From Tethya wilhelma (lineage: Eukaryota; Porifera; Demospongiae; Tethyida; Tethyidae), in assembly GCA_964030475.1 (NCBI GenBank), contig CAXIPT010000001.1:9086086-9150085 (forward strand): a stretch of DNA of 64,000 nt, read 5' to 3'. The number at the start of each line of letters is the position of its first letter. Positions within the stretch are counted from its first letter, which is position 1. Below are positions 21,221 through 30,035 of the stretch, piece by piece. The notes under the pieces are model-generated. The model was given only the letters and a program-made list of their open reading frames with translations. It did no database searches and was not told the DNA's origin. The translations under genes and the position numbers were made by a program.

Positions 21221-21991
21221 CCTGACATTATAACAAAACGAATGTTAATTTATGCATTGATTGGGTTCAAATTTAACTCCACTTGTACCAACAATTATAT
21301 AGAGATGTCAAGCTCATTGCATGTGATGCATGAGTTATATGAGAGTAATAGTCAATTTTTTATTGTGATGTACAATATATTTTTTTCATGTGTTATAATA
21401 ATAGCTGGTTTATTGAATGTATAAAGTTGGATTATGCATGCATGGTATGAGTATAAAAGTGATGATCATTGGTATACTAAATGCAGCAATCTCTTTGATT
21501 GACAGGATGCTGTAATTATGGGTGATACACAAAGTATGCAAGTCTTAAACAATAAAATTAAACAAAACACAAAAAACAAGTAGCTATATTGATACATATA
21601 CATAACATTAATTGTACAACACAATGAGAAGATACATGCACATACTATTATAATAATGGATTGTGGATAATATTACATGTATTCTGTATGTAGTGCAAAT
21701 ATTTATGAATAATTATATGCCACAATTATGCTCAGTTATATAATTTTTACATGTCACCACAATTAAAGATATCCATAGGCTACAAATAATGCAAATACTG
21801 CATCATGTGACTTTGTTCAAAAAGGACAAAAGCTATGTTGCCATGCAATTATTACATCACAAGTTTAGCTCCTGCTGTGTGTCATGCATCATCATGCATC
21901 ACAGCTAAACACTGAGCTTGAGCTGATGAATGATTAATAAGATGGCTAGTCACTAGATAGACTGTTAAGCACAATTAGGACTATCAGCAAC
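21221..21991. other. Spacer in the VDE-like array
   Basis: No gene was recognised. AT-rich, with short repeated ATGCATGCAT and TATATAATT runs. Confidence 0.45.
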
Positions 21992-22831
21992 ATGCAGATG
22001 AATAATGCATTGAAATGGATAGTTTTTCTTTCATTTGTCACTCTGGCAACAGCAGCAGGACCATCACTAAACCTGACTTGTTTAGCCAAGAGATGTTTTC
22101 CTGAGTTGGCGGCTTGTACACATGACAAGTACTGTCTCAACCTCCTGGAATGTCAAGAAGGCTGTTATCGTAAATGGGACACAGACCAAACTCCACAGAA
22201 AAGTGAAGTTCAAAAGTGTACCAGCGTATGTCAGTTCTCATATCTCTACAACCAAAAAGTATCAGGTGATTTCTTAATCTGTGCAGTTGCCAATAGTTGT
22301 GTGAGTATTGCAGACATTCCAAGCACTTGTAGCAAAACAGCAAAAGGTTCACAAGATCTGTCACCTGAAGATCTTGTAGGAGATTGGTGGGTTGTCCGAG
22401 GATATAATAAAGTGTACGACTGCTATGATTGTACACGCTTTGGATTTAAAAGTTACCCACCTAGTTCTCTAATAGAGTATACAGCTTCATTTAGGGTTCC
22501 CCTTGCAAATGGAACTGAGGCAACTATCTCTCAAAAATTTGAGTTATTTGGTTCATCAGGAGAACCAATCATGTTTGGTAATGCTTATGGAGGAATTTCT
22601 ATACAAAATACTTGGTATTTGCTTGACAAGGCAGTCGATGGTTCTTATGTGCTGGTCTACTATTGTGGACATGGTCTAACCTGGAACTACGAGGGTGCAG
22701 TTGTTCTCTATCGTTTGCCCAGGCTCCGTGAAACAGCATACAGCAGAATTGCTACTGTTTACAACACCACGGTTGGAATCCAGTTTGATGAGTTCTGTAC
22801 CACAAGGGTTGAAGAATGTGGAGTGAACTAA
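21992..22831 (+). CDS. Violaxanthin de-epoxidase-like secreted lipocalin, gene E
   Basis: A 279-residue single-exon protein. Two in-frame ATGs lie six bases apart (21992, 21998); the second would give MNNALKWIVFLSFV, like the paralogues. It has eleven N-terminal cysteines and GDWWVVRGYNKVYDCYDC. It differs from gene D in AKRCFPELAACTHDKY and from gene G in YRLPRLRETAY, where G has SRLPRLPETAY. A likely ATTAAA poly(A) signal lies at 22875-22880. From about 22204 onward it is nearly identical to gene G. Confidence 0.85.
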   Translation: MQMNNALKWIVFLSFVTLATAAGPSLNLTCLAKRCFPELAACTHDKYCLNLLECQEGCYRKWDTDQTPQKSEVQKCTSVCQFSYLYNQKVSGDFLICAVANSCVSIADIPSTCSKTAKGSQDLSPEDLVGDWWVVRGYNKVYDCYDCTRFGFKSYPPSSLIEYTASFRVPLANGTEATISQKFELFGSSGEPIMFGNAYGGISIQNTWYLLDKAVDGSYVLVYYCGHGLTWNYEGAVVLYRLPRLRETAYSRIATVYNTTVGIQFDEFCTTRVEECGVN

Positions 22832-23560
22832 CAGTCCACTCGCACAGAGCAATGTTATGAATGTTTTGTTTGACATTAAATACAGTGCATTCATGCATTA
22901 ATCTATGTAGCTAGAGAATCTAGGCATAGATAATATCTAGGCCAGTAATAGTTTTTATATAAAATTATACTGGTGTAATGGTTGTATGTATGTATATATA
23001 CATGTAGAGTCTTAAGGTTCATAATATTATATTTCTTATGCTTGCATCAGTGGGGCATGAGGCCTGTGTATTATCAGTACACATATTCAATAAAGTTACA
23101 CATGCAGCATCAGTAAAAGTTATGACAAAATTAAGTAGCAATCTCTTCAATTTATTAAATTTAATTGTACTGTATATAGAAGTAGTTGGGAATACACACA
23201 CAGAAGAATTCCAAAGTGATAACAGTGATGAGACAAAATCATGAACAAAGATGCTTTAAAGAGATAAAGAATGCAGCACTAATGTATGAACACATCATTA
23301 TTGAGTTTTGGCAGTATTCATGACCTTTAGGCTGTAAATTTTTACCTAACAATGGAACACTGGGTGCATGCACTAGCAGTTGGCAGGCAATGTATATGTT
23401 TAGTGGGGGCATGTATGGACATGTGAACACTTCATCTACAGATGAATAACACAATTATGACTGTGCTTGAGCACTGAGCAGGTGATTGAAGTCTACAGAA
23501 CAAAACTGATCAGTACGGAATTTCAAAGCTCTAGAATTGCTCAACACATCATTTTCAAAC

Positions 23561-24050
23561 ATGAATAGTATGTGGGAATTATTAATTCTTTCATTTGTGG
23601 CTCTGACAACAGTAGCAGCAACTCAAGCTGGGCCGCCTACAGCTAGTATCGTGTGCCTTTTCAAGAACTGCTTGAATGAGGTGACGGACTGTGAACTTGA
23701 AAAAGAAAAATACTGCCTATACCTCTTGGAATGCCAAGAGGCCTGCTTTAGCAGATGGGACACGGACCAAACTTCACAAAAAACTGAAGTACAAAAATGT
23801 ACCAGTGAGTGTCAGTTTTCCTATCTCTATAAACAGCCAGTAGCGGCTGCTTTCATTGACTGTGCAGCTACACATGGTTGTGTGAGTATTGCGGATATCC
23901 CTAGCACTTGCAAAGAGTCTGTGAAAGCTTCACGAGAGCTGTCAGTCAATGATCTTGAAGGAGAGTGGTGGGTGGTCCGAGGATACAATAAAGTATACGA
24001 CTGCTATCCTTGTGAACGCTTTGGATTTACAATGAGCTCCACTGGCTCTG
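23561..24050 (+). CDS. Violaxanthin de-epoxidase-like gene F, 5' part, interrupted by a fold-back
   Basis: The start is the ATG at 23561 (MNSMWELLILSFV) after TTTTCAAAC. The protein follows gene H (25571-26425) with few changes through the cysteine-rich domain and into the lipocalin entry GEWWVVRGYNKVYDCYPC. At 24050 the homology stops inside GGCTCTG. What follows (24051-24202) is the reverse complement of this gene's own preceding sequence. The open frame that continues is therefore meaningless. It is probably an allele or recent duplicate of gene H. Confidence 0.8.
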
Positions 24051-24202
24051 TACTCTATTCCAGAGCCAGTGGAGCTCATTGTAAATCCAAAGCGTTCACA
24101 AGGATAGCAGTCGTATACTTTATTGTATCCTCGGACCACCCACCACTCTCCTTCAAGATCATTGACTGACAGCTCTCGTGAAGCTTTCACAGACTCTTTG
24201 CA
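23909..24202. repeat. Fold-back inverted repeat, 142-bp exact arms, 10-bp loop
   Basis: Left arm 23909-24050 and right arm 24061-24202; paired coordinates sum to 48111. The loop TACTCTATTC is itself the reverse complement of the bases that follow GGCTCTG in intact gene H. The right arm therefore continues a full-length template copied from the other strand. It ends at the n at 24203. A chimeric read or assembly artefact is the simplest reading. Confidence 0.9.
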
Positions 24203-24203
24203 N

Positions 24204-24830
24204 GAAGTTCAAAAGTGTACCAGCGTATGTCAGTTCTCATATCTCTACAACCAAAAAGTATCAGGTGATTTCTTAATCTGTGCAGTTGCCAATAGTTGTG
24301 TGAGTATTGCAGACATCCCAAGCACTTGTAGCAAAACTGCAAAAGGTTCACAAGATCTGTCAGCTGAAGATCTTGTAGGAGATTGGTGGGTTGTCCGAGG
24401 ATATAATAAAGTGTACGACTGCTATGATTGTACACACTTTGGATTTAAAAGTTACCCACCTAGTTCTCTAATAGAGTACACAGCTTCATTCAGGGTTCCC
24501 CTTGCAAATGGAACTGAGGCAACTATCTCTCAAAAATTTGAGTTATCAAGTTCATCAGGAGAACCAATCATGTTTGGCAATGCTTATGGAGGAATTTCTA
24601 TACAAAATACCTGGTATTTGCTTGACAAGGCAGTCGATGGTTCTTATGTGCTGGTCTACTATTGTGGACATGGTCTAACCTGGAACTACGAGGGTGCAGT
24701 TGTTCTCTCTCGTTTGCCCAGGCTCCCTGAAACAGCATACAGCAGGATTGCTACTGTTTACAACACCACGGTTGGAATCCAGTTTAATGAGTTTTGTACC
24801 ACAAGGGTTGAAGAATGTGGAGTGAACTAA
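24204..24830 (+). CDS. Violaxanthin de-epoxidase-like gene G, lacks the 5' end at a contig join
   Basis: The first bases correspond to about codon 72 of gene E (EVQKCTSVC). Signal peptide and first six cysteines are missing because the contig begins here. The rest is nearly identical to gene E, with differences such as SSSSGEPIMF for FGSSGEPIMF, FNEFC for FDEFC and SRLPRLPETAY for YRLPRLRETAY. The tail ends EECGVN and is followed by the same spacer as gene E. Confidence 0.85.
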   Translation, partial: EVQKCTSVCQFSYLYNQKVSGDFLICAVANSCVSIADIPSTCSKTAKGSQDLSAEDLVGDWWVVRGYNKVYDCYDCTHFGFKSYPPSSLIEYTASFRVPLANGTEATISQKFELSSSSGEPIMFGNAYGGISIQNTWYLLDKAVDGSYVLVYYCGHGLTWNYEGAVVLSRLPRLPETAYSRIATVYNTTVGIQFNEFCTTRVEECGVN

Positions 24831-25570
24831 CAGTCCACACACACAGAGCAATGTTATGAATGTTTTGTTTGACATTAAATACAGTGCATTCATGCATTAA
24901 CCTATGTAGCTAGAGAATCTAGGCCAGTAATAATTTTTATATAAAATTATAGTTACTGGTTTAATGGTTGGATGTACATATATGATTACATTTTAAGTTG
25001 TGACACACAGAGTCTTAAGGTTCATAACAATATTTCTTATGCTTGCATCAGTGGGGCATGAAGCCGGTGTATTATATCACACTGAGTACACATATTCAAT
25101 AAAGTTACACACGCAGCATCAGTAAAAGTTATGACAAACTTAAGTAGCAATCTCTTCAATTATTTACTAAATTTGATTGTAATGTATATAGAAGTAGTTG
25201 GGAATACACGTACAGAAGAAAGTGATAACAGTGATGAGACAAAATCATGAACAAAGATGCTTTACAAAGATAAAGAATGCAGCAGTAATGTATGAACACA
25301 TCGTTATTGAGCTTTGGCAGTATTCATTATCTTTAGGCTGTAAATTTTTACCTAACAATGGAACACTGGGTGCATGCACTATATAGCAGTTGGCAGGCTA
25401 TGTATATGTTTAGTGGGGGCATGCATGGACACGTGAACGCTACATTTACAGATGAATAACACAATTATGACTGTGCTTGAGCACTGAGCAGGTGATTGAA
25501 GTCTACAGAACAAAATTGATCAGTACGGAATTTCAAAACTCTAGAATTGCTCAATACATCATTTTCAAAC

Positions 25571-26425
25571 ATGAATAGTATGTGGGAATTATTGATTCTT
25601 TCATTTGTGACTCTGACAACAGCAGCAGCAACTCAAGCTGGGCCGCCTACAGCTAGTATCGTGTGCCTTTTCAAGAACTGCTTGAATGAGGTGACGGACT
25701 GTGAACTTGAAAAAGAAAAATACTGCCTATACCTCTTGGAATGCCAAGAGGCCTGTTTTAGCAGATGGGACACAGACCAAACTTCACAAAAAACTGAAGT
25801 ACAAAAATGTACCAGTGAGTGTCAGTTTTCCTATCTCTATAAACAGCCAGTATCAGCTGCTTTCATTGACTGTGCAGCTACACATGGTTGTGTGAGTATT
25901 GCGGATATCCCTAGCACTTGCAAAGAGTCTGTGAAAGCTTCACGAGAGCTGTCAGTCAAAGATCTTGAAGGAGAGTGGTGGGTTGTCCGAGGATACAACA
26001 AAGTGTATGACTGCTATCCTTGTGAACGCTTTGGATTTACAATGAGCTCCACTGGCTCTGGAATAGAGTACAGAGCTAGATATCAGACTCAAGTTGAAAA
26101 CGGAAGTCTGGTAACCATTTCTCAAAAATTTTCTATACCAAGCACACCAGCCGGTGAACCGATCAAGTTCAGTGGTATTGATGCTGGAATCCCTCTAGAA
26201 AACACATGGTATTTGCTGGACAAGGCAACCGACGGTTCGTATGTGTTGGTCTACTATTGTGGCAATGCACTGACCTGGAACTATGAGGGTGCTATTGTTC
26301 TGTCAAGGAAATCTAGTCTCCCTGAAACAGCATACAACAGGATTGCCTCTATTTACAACACGACCGTTGGAATTGGATTTAATGATTTCTGCTATCCTAG
26401 AGTTGAGGATTGTGCAGTGAACTAA
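25571..26425 (+). CDS. Violaxanthin de-epoxidase-like secreted lipocalin, gene H
   Basis: Start ATG at 25571 (MNSMWELLILSFV). The protein is 284 residues in one exon. It is the most divergent complete member: an extra segment after the signal peptide (AATQAGPPTAS), a two-residue insertion before the fourth cysteine (ELEKEKYC), GEWWVVRGYNKVYDCYPC with Pro between the cysteines, and a C-terminus FNDFCYPRVEDCAVN. The core VDE-like cysteine pattern and the GAIVLSRKSSLPETAY block are kept. ENGSLVTISQKF contains a possible N-glycosylation site. Confidence 0.85.
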   Translation: MNSMWELLILSFVTLTTAAATQAGPPTASIVCLFKNCLNEVTDCELEKEKYCLYLLECQEACFSRWDTDQTSQKTEVQKCTSECQFSYLYKQPVSAAFIDCAATHGCVSIADIPSTCKESVKASRELSVKDLEGEWWVVRGYNKVYDCYPCERFGFTMSSTGSGIEYRARYQTQVENGSLVTISQKFSIPSTPAGEPIKFSGIDAGIPLENTWYLLDKATDGSYVLVYYCGNALTWNYEGAIVLSRKSSLPETAYNRIASIYNTTVGIGFNDFCYPRVEDCAVN

Positions 26426-27451
26426 TGTACATGGTTATGTAACTACATAGAGATGTGATATAAATATATAGTTGTGTGTTAAGTTCAAATATTTTATTTG
26501 CACTGTAGATTTAGTAATGATAGGTCACCGGTAGACATTGAACAAAAGTAGCAAAGTTGATATTACAATATACGGTTATTGTATGTCCAATTGCAAATTT
26601 TTGTGTGTGAGCTTGTCCTATGGTTTAAAGAGTTTGGGATCCTTCAAGTATTCTTCAAGCTTGCAAGTGTGGGGCATGAAGCCTGAGTATGTACATGTGT
26701 GCAGATAAGAGTGTAGTATATATCAATAATTAAGACAGGGTGGAATTTAAATAGAAAGCTATACTATACATAATCATGAACCATTGAGCCTCTCAGCTAG
26801 ACCTTCTCATTGCATGAGCCGAGAGAGGGAGTCCCAGTGTGTGTGCAATGAGGAGGAGGGCCTAGCTTGATAGACTGATAATGTGGTGGCTGACTGACAA
26901 TTACTACTATCTACACATGCAGTAATCAACCCACGGTGTCCATAATTTGTATAGAGTGAGGCTACTGTAGTTGGTTTGTGTACAACATACACAGATGGAC
27001 ATTTACACTATAGCTTATAGGGAAAGTAATACAGTACCATGTTTCTGCTGGGCTAGCTTATCCCATGCATGTCAAGTTCGGCTTTGACCATACATGATAG
27101 AACTAGTTCTTTATAGCATTGAAGGGTACTTTTTCTTCTAGAAAGGAGCCTAACTATATACACCACACACACACTTTAGTTTATAGTGGCCAAACTAGTA
27201 TTGCTCTAGAAACAGTATAGACATACAGACTCTTATATTGAGAGATGCTGGGTAGCCTGTGGAAAATATGGCTTATAGTCATACAGTTATAGGCAGCTCA
27301 AAAGGCCAGATTGATGTGTATATTACTGATGAATGCTCTTCATAAAAACATGCACACACACAATACCTCTTGACACATACTACCATACCGGATATCTAGC
27401 AGAAATGGCTTTGAAGATTTGGTCATTTGATACATGCGTAGCAAATACCAA
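26426..27451. other. Spacer between the VDE-like array and MRPS18
   Basis: Contains GTGGGGCATGAAGCCTGAGTATG at about 26670, related to the motif downstream of genes E and G. A small inverted repeat (arms near 26794-26815 and 26847-26872) is also present. No coding sequence was seen. Confidence 0.5.
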
Positions 27452-28312
27452 TTATTCTGGCTCTATGGGACACATGCTCCCAGGAGTAAGCACATTTTAA
27501 GCGTTATTATAAATTTTGCCACTCACCCATTTGTCTTGCTTTACGGATCTCCTTAGATAGTCTTCTTTGCTGACTCATGCAAACTTCTGATGGTAGGAAC
27601 AGAGAGAAACAGAAAAAAAGTAAAACAAATCAAAACAAAAACACTGTACAACAGTAAGAGCCTGGGCATGAGACTATTAAGGAGTACATGCTCAGCTTCC
27701 AAATATGTTTGTCAAGCAGTTCAAAATTCATGAATTTGCTCCTTTGTGAATACTTCCTCCCTCCTTATTTTCCAAGGAAATATTCGCAAGGGAGAGCCTG
27801 GGAATGAGGTTACTGCTAAACACACTTGTACTTCGTCGTCCTATTGACAACTCCACTGATATTATGACAACTATAAAGTTGGAAACTCACTTGTTAGTGC
27901 TCTTGGTATGATCATTCCAGTCTGTTGCGATGTGAACTGAGATAGCAACCTTACATTCTACAACAGTGTTTTAGTGGGCACATGTAAGAGATGTATAAAT
28001 GTATCTAATACCAGCACCTTATAACTTGGGTAAATATCTCTTGAACACAAACAATTCTTGGGACAATCATTGACACCACTTATACGATTCTCACTCAAGA
28101 TCTGTACAACAGACAAGAACATGAAATTGAACTGTACACTCTGATACCATGCAAACATACATTTACTGACGTCTGAAGGGCTCTTCTTTTGAAGCTTTGA
28201 GAACCTACGAAAAGAAAAGTTTATTTTAAGTTGTAAAGTACAGGTTTCTACACAGTAACCAACCAGAAAAGAGCCAAGTACTACAACCTTTGGAATTTCT
28301 AAATAACGCCAT
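27452..28312 (-). CDS. Mitochondrial ribosomal protein S18
   Basis: A bS18-family protein of the mitochondrial ribosome. Coding exons are 28264-28312, 28167-28204, 28018-28101, 27891-27957 and 27527-27586, all in consistent phase with GT-AG junctions. The start MALFRNSKGCSTWLFSG with a following SFKRRALQTS looks like a mitochondrial presequence. The core has CPKNCLC, YKNVRLLSQFTSQQTGMI, IPRALTKVC and KEIRKARQM, in the order seen in bacterial S18 (a C-x-x-C pair, then LL-x-x-F, then PR-x-T, then A-x-x-AR-x-M). The 3' end is uncertain. A donor after 27527 could join a last 11-base exon (27452-27462, giving EPE and TAA), or reading through gives GEWQNL and a TAA at 27507-27509. Confidence 0.88.
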
Positions 28313-28420
28313 TGCCTTTGCTTCTTTGTGCAGAGGGGGGAGGAGGCTGCAGCCACGTGGGTTTGCACATGCGCAGTAGATCTAAACGTTGAGACAACTC
28401 AGACAAGAGATGTAGAAGAC
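28313..28420. promoter_or_regulatory. 108-bp divergent promoter with E-box and NRF1-like motif
   Basis: CCACGTGG at 28353-28360 is followed by CACATGCGCAG at 28366-28376. This is the same order and a similar spacing to the pair at 334-361. NRF1-like sites are common at nuclear genes for mitochondrial proteins, which fits MRPS18. A G-rich run (AGAGGGGGGAGGAGG) lies beside the MRPS18 start. Confidence 0.5.
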
Positions 28421-28557
28421 ATGAAGTTCGAAGGAGAAGAAGACGAGCGAACGGACGAAAAGACAGCCAGTTGCTTGAACAGTTCAGCGGAACCCGACCT
28501 ATTCTGGCCATTTAATGTCAAACTTCTCTCATTGGTAGTGGAAAACTACTTCTGCAC
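28421..28557 (+). CDS. Unidentified first coding exon
   Basis: ATG at 28421 opens MKFEGEEDERTDEKTASC, followed by AEPDLFWPFNVKLLSLVVENYFC and a good donor (CACGTAAGC). The frame is also open upstream to 28328. The acidic start and hydrophobic end are not a domain I recognise. The next exon could be the one beginning after TTTTTTCTAG at about 30079, whose phase would fit and whose frame is kept in both copies of the later duplication. That link is speculative. Confidence 0.4.
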
Positions 28558-30035
28558 GTAAGCGCTGTTAGCCTAAAATATTGGCCTGAAAAAAATATTT
28601 GAATTTTTTCCCCTCTTTCTCTCCCTCTCATATTTTCCCCTCCACGTTCAGGTGATGCATATCGTTCTAGCAATTAGTAAAGAAGCTGGCGCTGTGTATA
28701 AGGACTGATCCTAAGCAAGGTGATACAGTTCAATAGTGAGAGATGGAAAAGAAACGATGGTATGGCCGCGCTGTAGTCATGTTGTAGTTTTGTACTGTAT
28801 GTTCAGCAGTGTGTGTTGCAGCAATTCTGTCTTCTCCATCGGTGGCAGGGTAAAACTGTCTCCCAAGTTTATTTTAACTCCCATAATGCACTAAAAGGGG
28901 TTTAGATGTTTCTAGCTGCCTCCGTAGTCTCAATATTTTTTTATTTTTTAATCCTTATCCTTATCTTTCTAACTGCACTACAACTATCATCTAGGGTTTT
29001 GTATACTGTGTGCAGTTTATTTTGGACTCGTTTTTGCAGTTGTATCTATCAATCCTTGGCATGATGAAATTGTCTACTTCTTAGCTCCAGAAAATTTAGT
29101 GTACTAAGGATGCTATTTTTCTTGAACTTCCTCTTTCCTACAATTTTTTCCCTCCTTCAGGGGATATATCTTTGTAAACTGCAAATGAGCAAGAGGAACT
29201 GGCTCAAAGTGAAAAAAGCTGGTGCTAAATAAGGTGATGTAGCTCTTACTGACAGATGGAAAAGAAACCAAGGAAGAGGTATGTTACTATCCTTGGAAGT
29301 TTTAGTTTGGAGTTGTTAGTTTGGAGTGGTTATACTTTAGTGTTTCTCCATCTTTTCAATTGACTGTACATGTTTTCTATGTACACAATGTCCTGCATTC
29401 ATTGGTAAGTTGTGGCTTTGATCTGCACAAATACCCTGGTGCTAAGATTGTGGTGACTGAGTCAGATATGGCTTTTTAGTAGCATCCCTCACAGTAGAGG
29501 CGTGGTGTGGTTTTTAATGTACCACTCTGGTTTGTAATTATGCTGCATCTGAAAAAACTTCTGTCTACTTGCAGTTGTTAGAGTTCAGAAGGTGGGAGCA
29601 CTACTTGTGAGACAGGTGGTGTTGGGATCATATCATAACAAATTGGAGAGCATATCTGGAACTGCTACTGGCTCCAAGAAGTGAAGCCACTGGTAATATG
29701 TTTGCAATATGAACCTGAATGTTGGAGTGATTGGAATGCATAAAAAAAATGGTTTTCTTTACTTAGAAGGGGAGCTTGTAACTGTCTTGCACATCACTTG
29801 GCTATGTGCATTATAGTCAGCAAACCCAGGTCGTGAGAAATTCTAGTACATGTCAGCTTTGCCTTGGATATGTGATCACTGCCTTCATTAAACGTTTCTC
29901 AAGAGTATATAAAAGCTTTCCCTCAAGCCTTCCATTGATTTTTGAATCTTTTCCTCAATAGAGATATTTGGATGCCTGAGTCACAGATGTAGTGTTGATT
30001 TCATAGTTTAAGTGTGTGTGTCCCCCCCCCCCAAA
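28558..30035. other. Probable intron or intergenic sequence
   Basis: A loose repeat is visible: the phrase AAGCTGG-GCT...AAGGTGAT-AG...GATGGAAAAGAAAC occurs at about 28683-28757 and again at 29217-29273. A C-homopolymer lies at about 30022. No coding sequence was recognised. Confidence 0.4.

Larger units (their letters stand above)
22204..26058 (+). repeat. Direct duplication of about 1.85-2 kb (gene E to gene F versus gene G to gene H)
   Basis: 22204-24050 corresponds to 24204-26058. The unit includes the 3' two-thirds of a D/E-type gene, a spacer of about 700 bases and the 5' part of an F/H-type gene. The spacers match closely with small indels, for example the extra CATAGATAATATCTAGG in the first copy. 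The join lies at the n at 24203. This is either a recent tandem duplication or two haplotypes placed in series. Confidence 0.85.

Noticed and set aside
24051..24190. Open frames running through the end of gene F on both strands
   Set aside because: They read the fold-back copy of the gene's own sequence and cross into the contig join.
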